Shown here: piece after piece, positions 38,127-45,075 of the stretch
How positions within the stretch are numbered: the first letter of the stretch is position 1
Layout of the letters: every line of letters starts with the position of its first letter
Origin: Bacteroidaceae bacterium
GTDB lineage: Bacteria; Bacteroidota; Bacteroidia; Bacteroidales; Bacteroidaceae
Assembly: GCA_017547205.1 (NCBI GenBank)
Contig: JAFYQH010000006.1
Span: 1-64,000, forward strand
Direction of reading: 5' to 3'
DNA length: 64,000 nt
Made by a program: the position numbers and the translations under genes
Notes under the pieces: generated by a model
Seen by the model: only the letters and a program-made list of their open reading frames with translations
Databases searched by the model: none
Told to the model about the DNA's origin: nothing

Positions 38127-39386
38127 ATGAAGAACACTTTACAGACATACTTTCTGACGCTTTTCCTGTTGCTTGTACTTGCAGCAGACAATCTGTGTGC
38201 CCAGAACGATGAGATAAAAGATATGCGCGAGCAGGTCGGCTCTTTGCGCAAGGATATTGCCGAGAAAGAGAAGATACTGCTTTCGTCCAAGAAGGATGTA
38301 AAGAGTAAGTTGGCCAATTTGGATATTGTTACAGCAAAGGTAAATGACCGCAAGAAACTAATAGGTATAATCAATGGTGAGGTCAGCCTCATCAATGGTG
38401 ATATAAAGAAACTGAACCGTGAGATGAATACCCTGCAGGGCAATGTGAACAGGTCACGTGGTGAATATGCCGAGGCTCTTCGCCGTGCACGCAAGTACAG
38501 CAGTTTCAACAGCAAACTCATGTTCATTTTCTCGGGTGACGACTTTAATACCATGCTGCGCCGCTACAGGTACGTGCGTGAGTATATGGATGCCCACAAG
38601 GTTCTTGCCGATAGTCTCAAGGTGCAGATAACGGCCTTGGAAAAGAAACGTTCCGAGCTCGAGTCCACCCGTGCCGCAAAGAACAGAAGCCTGAAGGAAC
38701 TTGAGGCAGAGCGTGTAAAGCTGGTTAAACTGGAGAATGAGCAGCGTTCCATGGTCAAGGAGCTCCAGAAGGAGTACCGGAAAGTTGAGAAAGAACTGAG
38801 GAAGAAACGTGAAGAACTCAATAAACTCAATAAGGCCATTGAGAGAGAAATAGAGCGAGCTTTGGCTGAGGAACGCAAAAGGAAACAGGCCGCTTCGGGA
38901 AAGCAGGGAAAGGATGCCAAGCCAAAGGACGGGCCAGCCTATAAGGAGGATGAGGGGATAAAGACAATGACAGGCTCGTTCGAGAGCAACAGAAAGAAGA
39001 TGCCTGTGCCCATTACCGGTTCCTACCTTGTTGTCGGCAGGTATGGCGTGAAAAATGCCATTTCGGGCAAGGGTAATGTCCCCATCAATACCGGCGGTAT
39101 AACATTCGAGGGCAGTAAGGGTGCCAAGGCTAGGTGTATATTCGACGGAAAGGTTACAGCGGTTTTCGGTTCCGGCAACTATGCATTCGTGCTGGTGCGC
39201 CATGGCAAGTACATATCGGTATACTGCAATCTCAAGAACATACGTGTCAAGGGCGGCAGCTCCATCAAAGCCGGTGACATCATAGGTGACATCGCGTCCG
39301 ATGCAAAGGACGGCAATCCGCGCATGCTGTTCCAGATACGTCTTGAGAAGAAGACACTCGACCCAGAGCAGTGGCTGAAAATGTAA
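38127..39386 (+). CDS. EnvC-like murein hydrolase activator with degenerate LytM (M23) domain
   Basis: Probably activates peptidoglycan amidases during division rather than cutting murein itself. It is 419 residues: a signal peptide (1-25, ending NLCA-Q), a long charged coiled coil (about 28-265, with KDIAEKEKILLSSKKDVK and KELRKKREELNKLNKAIERE), a linker, and a C-terminal LytM fold (about 290-419). The zinc ligands of active M23 enzymes are not visible: the HxH position reads LFQIRLEK and the first His/Asp motif is replaced by VPINTGGITF, as in EnvC-type activators. It is last in the dut-TPR-DUF4292 operon. Confidence 0.88.
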   Translation: MKNTLQTYFLTLFLLLVLAADNLCAQNDEIKDMREQVGSLRKDIAEKEKILLSSKKDVKSKLANLDIVTAKVNDRKKLIGIINGEVSLINGDIKKLNREMNTLQGNVNRSRGEYAEALRRARKYSSFNSKLMFIFSGDDFNTMLRRYRYVREYMDAHKVLADSLKVQITALEKKRSELESTRAAKNRSLKELEAERVKLVKLENEQRSMVKELQKEYRKVEKELRKKREELNKLNKAIEREIERALAEERKRKQAASGKQGKDAKPKDGPAYKEDEGIKTMTGSFESNRKKMPVPITGSYLVVGRYGVKNAISGKGNVPINTGGITFEGSKGAKARCIFDGKVTAVFGSGNYAFVLVRHGKYISVYCNLKNIRVKGGSSIKAGDIIGDIASDAKDGNPRMLFQIRLEKKTLDPEQWLKM

Positions 39387-39394
39387 ATGTCATC

Positions 39395-40567
39395 TTATAA
39401 TTTGCGGCATATGGCAATGATTCTCCTGCCGTCTGCAGTTGTAGTAGCAAAGAGGTATGTATCGCCACCGTCGGCAAGTTTCAGTTTCTTGCGGAGCGTC
39501 TGTACCGTTTCGGGGAAATTGCGCACGGTGATGTTTGCCTTGCCCATTGACTGTATCTCCTTGATGTCGCTCTTGGAGAACCCCATGCTCCTCTCGACGA
39601 TGAATTTCCTGCCGGGGAATGTGTCGACAAACGTGTCCGACGTGTAAAGGTGGCTATTAGGGTGCAGCTTGTCGATTTTGAGCCTTTGCGACAATGTGCG
39701 GTAACATCCGCTCTTCTGCATTGCTGCGTTGGGCTCGTAGAGGTAGCGTCCTATGGCGCTGCTGTATGTGGCAACGGCTGCGGCCTCCTCGGCTGTCGTG
39801 AATGAGAATCTTTCGCACTCGCCTCTGTGCAGGTTTACGCATGTGACGGGTGTGTCGTCAGTCACGTTCTTTCCAAGTATCAGCAACAGTTCCTTGCATT
39901 CGTTGTTGGCAGCTACCACATGTATCTCCTCTATGTTCCCGAGCTGCTTCGTTGCGGCTGTCATATCGAGCATGGGCGAGCATTTTACCATGACTTTTGT
40001 GGCTTTCTGCAGCAGTTTCTCTTCCAGTTCAGCAACGTTCGGCTCACAATCGCTCAAGGCAACAACTTTGCGACCGTCACCGTCGCGGCGTGCCGGGTCA
40101 ATGAATATCCAGTCAAGGGCTGGTAGTGTAGGGAGTATATCCTCGCTGTTGCCGTTGATAATCCCGATATGCTCAAGCCCAAGTTGCCCGAAGTTCCACT
40201 TTGCAATATCGCATAGGAGCCCGCTCCGCTCAATGTAATAGGCTTTCTTGAAGCTCCGTGCCATGTAGCTGCAATCTATTCCGAATCCTCCTGTAAGGTC
40301 GGCTATGCTTCCTCCCTTTACGAGGGCTGCCTTGTAGAGTGCTGTAGCTTCGCTGGAGCATTGTTCCATGGATATGCGCGGCGGGTATATTATGCCGTCC
40401 GTTGCTGCCCATGCCGGCAGTTTCTCCCTTGCATGCTGCCAGCCTTCTATCTGTACAGCTGCCTCGCGTATGTTCACGCCGGGGTAACGCCTTGCCTGCA
40501 GGGCAAGCGTGCGCGGGTCCTCGTTTCTGTGGGCTGTTATGAACTCCTTTGTCTCCTGGCTCAGCAT
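39395..40567 (-). CDS. Class I SAM-dependent methyltransferase with THUMP-like domain
   Basis: Predicted RNA-related methyltransferase of unknown target. It is 390 residues. An N-terminal helical part (1-90) precedes the Rossmann methyltransferase core: motif I IADLTGGFGIDCSYMA near 92-107, acidic YYIERSGLLCDIA, and post-motif WIFIDPARRDGDGRKV. The C-terminal THUMP-like domain (about 310-390) contains SKSDIKEIQSMGKANITVRN and ends in ICRKL. It converges on the EnvC-like gene with only 8 bp between the stops and is downstream of the small yqaE-like gene. Confidence 0.85.
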   Translation of the reverse strand: MLSQETKEFITAHRNEDPRTLALQARRYPGVNIREAAVQIEGWQHAREKLPAWAATDGIIYPPRISMEQCSSEATALYKAALVKGGSIADLTGGFGIDCSYMARSFKKAYYIERSGLLCDIAKWNFGQLGLEHIGIINGNSEDILPTLPALDWIFIDPARRDGDGRKVVALSDCEPNVAELEEKLLQKATKVMVKCSPMLDMTAATKQLGNIEEIHVVAANNECKELLLILGKNVTDDTPVTCVNLHRGECERFSFTTAEEAAAVATYSSAIGRYLYEPNAAMQKSGCYRTLSQRLKIDKLHPNSHLYTSDTFVDTFPGRKFIVERSMGFSKSDIKEIQSMGKANITVRNFPETVQTLRKKLKLADGGDTYLFATTTADGRRIIAICRKL

Positions 40568-40586
40568 GGTCTGTTTATGTGTTGTC

Positions 40587-40739
40587 TCAGTTCTTGTTGA
40601 GGATTACAAGTGCGCCGATGACTCCCGGTACCCAGCCGCAAAGAGTGAGGATGAACACTATAAGAAACGAGCCACAACCCTTGTCCAATACAGCCAAAGG
40701 AGGAAAAAGAATAGCCAGTAATACTCTGATAAGTGACAT
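40587..40739 (-). CDS. YqaE/Pmp3 family small membrane protein
   Basis: A 50-residue proteolipid-type membrane protein, found by reading the minus strand: MSLIRVLLAILFPPLAVL at the start, then GCGSFLIVFILTLCGWVPGVIGAL and NKN at the end. It has two transmembrane helices with the conserved FPPLAVL and GWVPGVIGA motifs of the family, which is linked to membrane potential and salt stress in yeast and bacteria. Its stop is 19 bp before the ATG of the methyltransferase gene, so they are probably co-transcribed. A weak -7 box TATCTTTA lies 19 bp upstream (complement of 40758-40765). Confidence 0.88.
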   Translation of the reverse strand: MSLIRVLLAILFPPLAVLDKGCGSFLIVFILTLCGWVPGVIGALVILNKN

Positions 40740-40784
40740 GTTGTAATGCTTTTGCTGTAAAGATAGTCATTTCTGACGGATAAT

Positions 40785-40814
40785 AAAAGCGTCTGCCCCG
40801 AAAGGAGCAGACGC
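40785..40814 (-). terminator. Intrinsic terminator of pckA
   Basis: On the minus strand GCGTCTGC (complement of 40807-40814) pairs with GCAGACGC (complement of 40789-40796). A TTTTATTA tract follows, 25 bp past the pckA stop. Confidence 0.85.
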
Positions 40815-40839
40815 CGTATTTTTCAGGTTCTGTATCTCA

Positions 40840-42441
40840 TTAGAGCTTTGGACCAGCAGCAACAAGAGCCTTACCGGCCTCATTGCCTGTGTACTTTGTA
40901 AAGTTCTTGATGAAACGGCCTGCGAGGTCGAGTGCCTTCTCCTCCCACTGTGCTGCGTCAGCATAAGTGTCGCGTGGGTCGAGGATAGCGGGGTCAACAC
41001 CTGGCAACGCTGTAGGAACAACGAAGTCGAAGTGAGGAATAACCTTTGTAGGAGCTGTATCGATTGAGCCATCGAGGATAGCGTCGATGATACCGCGTGT
41101 ATCCTTGATAGAGATACGCTTGCCTGTACCGTTCCAACCTGTGTTCACGAGGTATGCCTTAGCACCGTTCTTCTCCATCTTCTTAACGAGCTCCTCACCG
41201 TACTTTGTGGGGTGGAGGCTCAAGAATGCTGCACCGAAGCAAGCTGAGAATGTAGGAGTAGGCTCTGTGATACCGCGCTCTGTACCAGCCAACTTAGCGG
41301 TGAAGCCGCTGAGGAAGTAGTACTGTGTCTGCTCGGGGTTCAGGATAGAAACCGGAGGCAATACACCGAATGCGTCAGCTGACAGGAAGATAACCTTCTT
41401 TGCAGGAGCTGCCATTGAACCCGGCTTGATGTTGTTGATGTGGTTGATTGGGTAAGATACACGTGTGTTCTCTGTAACGCTCTTGTCAGCGAAGTCAATC
41501 TTGCCGTTAGCATCAACTGTAACGTTCTCGAGAAGTGCGTCGCGCTTGATAGCGTTGAAGATATCGGGCTCGCTCTCCTTGTCGAGGTTGATAACCTTAG
41601 CGTAGCAACCGCCCTCGAAGTTGAATACTGAGTCGTCGTCCCAACCGTGCTCGTCGTCACCGATGAGCATGCGCTTCGGGTCGGTAGAAAGAGTTGTCTT
41701 TCCTGTACCTGAAAGGCCGAAGAAAATAGCTGTCTCTCCCTTCTCGTTGGTGTTTGCAGAGCAGTGCATTGAAGCGATGCCCTGGAGAGGCAGATAGTAG
41801 TTCATCATTGAGAACATACCCTTCTTCATCTCACCACCATACCATGTGTTCAGAATAATCTGCTCCTTTGATGTGAGGTTGAATACAACTGCAGTCTCAG
41901 AGTTAAGACCGAGCTCTGCGTAGTTCTTTACAGCAGCCTTTGAAGCGTTGTAAACTACGAAGTCGGGCTCGCCGAAAGCCTCGAGTTCCTCGGCTGTAGG
42001 ACGGATGAACATATTTGTTACGAAGTGTGCCTGCCAAGCAACCTCCATGATGAAACGTACCTTAAGACGTGTAGCAGGGTTAGCACCGCAGAATGCGTCA
42101 ACAACGAAGAGCTTCTTGCCGGAAAGCTCCTTTGTAGCAATCTCCTTAAGAACGTTCCATGCCTCTGTTGTTACAGGCTTGTTGTCGTTCTTGTACTCCT
42201 CTGATGTCCACCATACAGTGTTCTCTGAAGTCGCGTCCTTAACGATGAACTTGTCTTTGGGTGAACGGCCGGTGTAAACACCTGTCATAACGTTCACTGC
42301 GCCAAGCTCTGTAACCTGACCAACCTCAAAACCCTCAAGACCGGGCTTTGTCTCCTCAGCAAAAAGCTGATCGTAAGAGGGGTTGTGAAGAACCTCTACA
42401 GCACCGGTAATACCATACTTGGTAAGATCTAATGTTGCCAT
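40840..42441 (-). CDS. pckA: Phosphoenolpyruvate carboxykinase (ATP)
   Basis: Interconverts oxaloacetate plus ATP with PEP, CO2 and ADP. In gut Bacteroidales it mainly fixes CO2 from PEP toward oxaloacetate, malate (see mdh) and succinate. It is 533 residues with the kinase-1a P-loop GLSGTGKTT (242-250), kinase-2/metal text [14 protein letters not shown] (254-267), substrate Arg in TGRSPKDKF (57-65), and the PEPCK block [10 protein letters not shown]. It has a long leader (about 90 bp) with an unusual inverted repeat. Confidence 0.97.
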   Translation of the reverse strand: MATLDLTKYGITGAVEVLHNPSYDQLFAEETKPGLEGFEVGQVTELGAVNVMTGVYTGRSPKDKFIVKDATSENTVWWTSEEYKNDNKPVTTEAWNVLKEIATKELSGKKLFVVDAFCGANPATRLKVRFIMEVAWQAHFVTNMFIRPTAEELEAFGEPDFVVYNASKAAVKNYAELGLNSETAVVFNLTSKEQIILNTWYGGEMKKGMFSMMNYYLPLQGIASMHCSANTNEKGETAIFFGLSGTGKTTLSTDPKRMLIGDDEHGWDDDSVFNFEGGCYAKVINLDKESEPDIFNAIKRDALLENVTVDANGKIDFADKSVTENTRVSYPINHINNIKPGSMAAPAKKVIFLSADAFGVLPPVSILNPEQTQYYFLSGFTAKLAGTERGITEPTPTFSACFGAAFLSLHPTKYGEELVKKMEKNGAKAYLVNTGWNGTGKRISIKDTRGIIDAILDGSIDTAPTKVIPHFDFVVPTALPGVDPAILDPRDTYADAAQWEEKALDLAGRFIKNFTKYTGNEAGKALVAAGPKL

Positions 42442-42500
42442 AATTTAATAAATGGATTATTGGTTAATATTCTATATTTCTATCATTTTTGGAGGTTCGT

Positions 42501-42523
42501 GGCACAAGTTTGTGCAACTTGCC
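42501..42523 (-). promoter_or_regulatory. Nested inverted repeat in the pckA leader
   Basis: Two mutually exclusive hairpins can form. One is GCACA/TGTGC around a 4-base loop (42502-42515). The other is GGC-AAGTT/AACTT-GCC around TGTGC (42501-42523, two bases bulged). It lies between the promoter and the start codon, so it is in the 5' untranslated RNA. Confidence 0.5.
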
Positions 42524-42538
42524 GAAGTTCTCCGAATG

Positions 42539-42570
42539 CAAATATATATCTTTTTGCTGAATCTCTCAAA
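42539..42570 (-). promoter_or_regulatory. Promoter of pckA
   Basis: Minus-strand TTTG (complement of 42567-42570), a 20-bp spacer, then TATATTTG (complement of 42539-42546). Confidence 0.72.
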
Positions 42571-42941
42571 CTAATTAAAGAAATTTTTCTTTAATTGCTG
42601 TAAAAAAGGCAAAAATGGCCTGTTTTTAGCGTTTTTTTGCTTTTGGGAATAATGGAATGTTGGCGGTAAACGCTTTCTTTTGCTTGAACGATGATGTATA
42701 ATTACTCTTGACGCTGTCGTTTGTTTCGTAAAAACTTGTTATTTTTGACAAAATGATTTTTGTATTTTTTTGTTCATCCATGCGCGTTTTTTTACTGAAA
42801 CTACATTTTTAAAAGTTGTTTAAAATTTATTTTGCGGTTGTTTTAGAATTTAAAACAAACTTAAACAAGCCGAAACGCCGGCTCTAGTAGCTTTGAAATA
42901 TTTATATAAGAAATTTAAACAGCTTCTTAATATAAAATTGT

Positions 42942-42949
42942 TATCTTCG
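42942..42949 (+). promoter_or_regulatory. Probable -7 box of the upp promoter
   Basis: TATCTTCG, the TTCG variant of the Bacteroidota -7 box, 27 bp before the ATG. The -33 element is not clear. Confidence 0.5.
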
Positions 42950-42976
42950 CGTTACTAACAGATAAACCCCAAAATC

Positions 42977-43627
42977 ATGAAAATTGTAAACCTGTCTGAG
43001 AACAACACTGTTCTCAACCAGTTCCTGAAAGAGATTCGCGATATAAACATCCAAAAAGACCAGATGCGTTTTCGTCGCAACATAGAACGTATCGGGGAAA
43101 TAATGGCCTACGAGATAAGCCGGGAACTTTCATACGAGAACATAACAATACAGACACCCAACAGCGAAGCTGTACAGTCCGTTCCTGCCGATAAGATTGT
43201 TCTTGGAACTATATTGCGTGCCGGTCTGCCTTTGCATACCGGATTCCACAACTATTTCGATAGTTGCGAGAACGCATTCGTGTCGGCTTACCGCAAATAT
43301 ACAAGCGACAACGATTTCGAGGTAATTGTGGAGTATCTTGCCTCTCCACGTCTCGACGGTAAAGCGCTGCTTCTTGTGGACCCCATGCTTGCAACCGGAA
43401 TAAGTGCCGACCTCAGCTATCGTGCCCTGCTCACCAAAGGCAAACCGGCAAAAACCGTGCTCGCCTGCGTAATAGCAAGCCAGCAGGCCGTCGACTATGT
43501 AATATCTCATTTTCCCGATGATACAATCCTCTATTGTGCGGCAATCGATCCCATTCTAAACGAACATGCCTATATTGTTCCTGGATTGGGGGATGCGGGT
43601 GATCTTTGTTTTGGCGAAAAAGAGTGA
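42977..43627 (+). CDS. upp: Uracil phosphoribosyltransferase
   Basis: Salvages uracil with PRPP to UMP. It is 216 residues with the PRPP-binding loop LLVDPMLATGIS (about 131-142), ILRAGLPLHTGFHNYF near 76-91, and the uracil-binding C-terminal AYIVPGLGDAGDLCFGEKE (GDAGDR-type motif, here GDAGDL). The stop codon TGA (43625-43627) is the first triplet of the left arm of a palindromic element, so the element seems to supply the gene end. Confidence 0.95.
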   Translation: MKIVNLSENNTVLNQFLKEIRDINIQKDQMRFRRNIERIGEIMAYEISRELSYENITIQTPNSEAVQSVPADKIVLGTILRAGLPLHTGFHNYFDSCENAFVSAYRKYTSDNDFEVIVEYLASPRLDGKALLLVDPMLATGISADLSYRALLTKGKPAKTVLACVIASQQAVDYVISHFPDDTILYCAAIDPILNEHAYIVPGLGDAGDLCFGEKE

Positions 43628-43750
43628 TTTTCTGCTAAAAAGGCATCTGCAGCGTTATGCTCGTTCTTGTGAACAGTCATTTAGGTCTACTAAACTCCTG
43701 TTCCCAATAACTTCGCAAGCCTTGCATCTGCGCTTTTTATCAGAAAATCA
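43625..43750. repeat. Palindromic element with 18-bp terminal inverted repeats
   Basis: The left arm 43625-43642 (TGATTTTCTGCTAAAAAG) and right arm 43733-43750 are reverse complements at 17 of 18 positions. Inside is a second hairpin: GAACAG (43671-43676) with CTGTTC (43698-43703), and TTTAG (43680-43684) with CTAAA (43690-43694). The whole 126 bp is therefore an extended imperfect palindrome without coding capacity, resembling a miniature inverted-repeat or REP-type element. The identity as a mobile element is inference. Confidence 0.65.
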
Positions 43751-43885
43751 TTGCTTGCCTTGAAGGCATCTGCAGCGTTATGCTCGTTCTTGTGAACAGT
43801 CATTTAGGTCTACTAAACTCCTGTTCCCAATAACTTCGCAAGCCTTGCATCTGCGCTTTTTATCAGAAAATCATTGCTTGCCTTG
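43640..43885. repeat. Tandem direct repeat, two exact 123-bp copies plus a decayed third
   Basis: 43640-43762 and 43763-43885 are identical by eye over all 123 bases. A third partial copy follows (43886 to about 43920) with substitutions (AAAGCATCTGCTGTG instead of AAGGCATCTGCAGCG, and GTCATTCAGGTAG against GTCATTTAGGTCT). Each unit contains the hairpin described for 43625-43750. Confidence 0.85.
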
Positions 43886-43924
43886 AAAGCATCTGCTGTG
43901 TGTGAATAGTCATTCAGGTAGCTG

Positions 43925-43972
43925 AAATCATTGACGGGGATATCGGCCGATATCCCCGTCAATGATTTTTTA
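43925..43972. terminator. 22-bp palindromic bidirectional terminator between upp and the GH130 gene
   Basis: Arms 43925-43946 and 43947-43968 are exact reverse complements with no spacer, centred on GG|CC in ATCGGCCGAT. T-rich DNA follows on the plus strand (TTTTTTATT), and TTTCAG on the minus strand. It separates two converging genes. Confidence 0.85.
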
Positions 43973-44000
43973 TTGTAATCCTATAGATTTAAACAGTTTC

Positions 44001-44972
44001 TTATTTTGTGCTGTTGTTCTTAATGAAATCGATGATTTCCGGAATGTAGCCGAATGCCATGCCTACCACTGTGTCGGCTGCTCCGTAGTACACGGCAACC
44101 TTGTCGCCGTCGTGCAGTGCAGCGCAAGGGAACACTACATTGGGCACGTCGCCGGCAAGCTCATACGGTGCTGCAGGGGCAAGCAGATAGGGCTTTGTGC
44201 GGTAGAGTACCTTTGACGGGTCGTTCTTGTCCAGCAATGCGGCACCCATTGAGTAACGGAAGCCGTTGCAGGTGGTAATCACACCATGGTAGAATAGCAA
44301 CCAGCCTTCGTCGGTGAGTATGGGCACAGAGCCTGCACCTATCTTTGTGCACTGCCATGCGCTCTCGGGGAACGGGGTTACCTTCATCACGCAACGGTGC
44401 TCGCCCCAGTACTTCATGTCGGGGCTGTAGCTTATGTATATGTCACCGAACGGTGTATGTCCGTTGTCACTGGGGCGGCTCAGCATCGCGTACTTGCCGT
44501 CTATCTTCTGCGGGAACAGCACGCCGTTGCGGTTGAACGGCAGGAATGCGTTCTCGCACTGGAAGAACTCCTTGAAGTCGAATGTATAGCCTATGCCTAT
44601 TGTGGGGCCGTGGTAGCCGTTGCACCATGTAATCCAATAGCGGTCCTCGATCCATGTCACGCGCGGGTCGTACTTGTATTCTGATTCTATCATCTCCGTG
44701 TTGCCGGCCTTGAATACAATAGGCTCATGTTCAATCTCCCAGTTGATACCATCCTTGCTGAATCCTGCAAAGATATTCATCTGCACTGCCTTGTTGTCGC
44801 AACGGAATACGCCGGCATAACCATCCTTAAAAGGAACTACAGCACTGTTGAAAATGCTGTTGGAGGTGGGGATGGCATAGCGGTCTATAACGGGGTTCTT
44901 TGAATAACGCCACATTACATCGTTGCATCCTTCGGGGCGTTCTTCCCATGGCATGGTAACTTTCTCGCTCAT
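44001..44972 (-). CDS. GH130 subfamily 2 phosphorylase (beta-1,4-mannosyl-N-acetylglucosamine type)
   Basis: Predicted cytoplasmic phosphorylase releasing mannose 1-phosphate from a beta-1,4-mannoside, most likely the Man-beta-1,4-GlcNAc core of N-glycans. From the ATG at 44972 it is 323 residues ([19 protein letters not shown]). An upstream in-frame GTG at 45089 would add a spurious 39 residues. The text is close to the N-glycan-core enzymes of the BT1033/UhgbMP group as I remember them: [43 protein letters not shown] (Asp near 105 is the likely catalytic acid region), [31 protein letters not shown] and [12 protein letters not shown]. No signal peptide is seen. It has its own promoter behind the RND-pump terminator. 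Confidence 0.88.
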   Translation of the reverse strand: MSEKVTMPWEERPEGCNDVMWRYSKNPVIDRYAIPTSNSIFNSAVVPFKDGYAGVFRCDNKAVQMNIFAGFSKDGINWEIEHEPIVFKAGNTEMIESEYKYDPRVTWIEDRYWITWCNGYHGPTIGIGYTFDFKEFFQCENAFLPFNRNGVLFPQKIDGKYAMLSRPSDNGHTPFGDIYISYSPDMKYWGEHRCVMKVTPFPESAWQCTKIGAGSVPILTDEGWLLFYHGVITTCNGFRYSMGAALLDKNDPSKVLYRTKPYLLAPAAPYELAGDVPNVVFPCAALHDGDKVAVYYGAADTVVGMAFGYIPEIIDFIKNNSTK

Positions 44973-45018
44973 AGTTGTATTGTTTATGTTTGTTATTCTT
45001 GTGTTGACAATCTCTATG

Positions 45019-45026
45019 CGAAGATA
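45019..45026 (-). promoter_or_regulatory. Probable -7 box of the GH130 promoter
   Basis: The complement reads TATCTTCG, 46 bp upstream of the start codon. The T-run of the neighbouring terminator provides a possible -33 region. Confidence 0.5.
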
Positions 45027-45038
45027 ATAAACTTGAAT

Positions 45039-45068
45039 AAAAAATATCGGCCGTGGCCGATATTTTTT
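45039..45068. terminator. Terminator of the RND efflux operon
   Basis: Arms 45039-45052 and 45055-45068 (AAAAAATATCGGCC and its reverse complement) form a 14-bp palindrome with T-runs on both strands, just beyond the acrB-like stop codon. Confidence 0.85.
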
Positions 45069-45075
45069 GTGTGGT

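Larger units (their letters stand above)
42442..42976. other. AT-rich divergent intergenic region between pckA and upp
   Basis: No credible gene. It holds the pckA leader with nested inverted repeats (42501-42523), the pckA promoter (42539-42570, minus) and the upp promoter (-7 at 42942-42949, plus). The centre (about 42600-42900) is very A/T-rich with several TTTTTTG tracts and one TATTTTTG-like box near 42740, without a gene I can support. Confidence 0.55.

Noticed and set aside
38454..39203. 249-codon open frame on the minus strand
   Set aside because: Shadow of the coiled-coil coding part of the EnvC-like gene.
43640..43920. CRISPR-like repetition
   Set aside because: The repeat unit is 123 bp and contiguous, with no variable spacers and no cas genes.
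45039..45068. Inverted repeat as an operator for the GH130 gene
   Set aside because: Its perfect stem with T-runs directly behind the acrB-like stop is fully explained as an intrinsic terminator.
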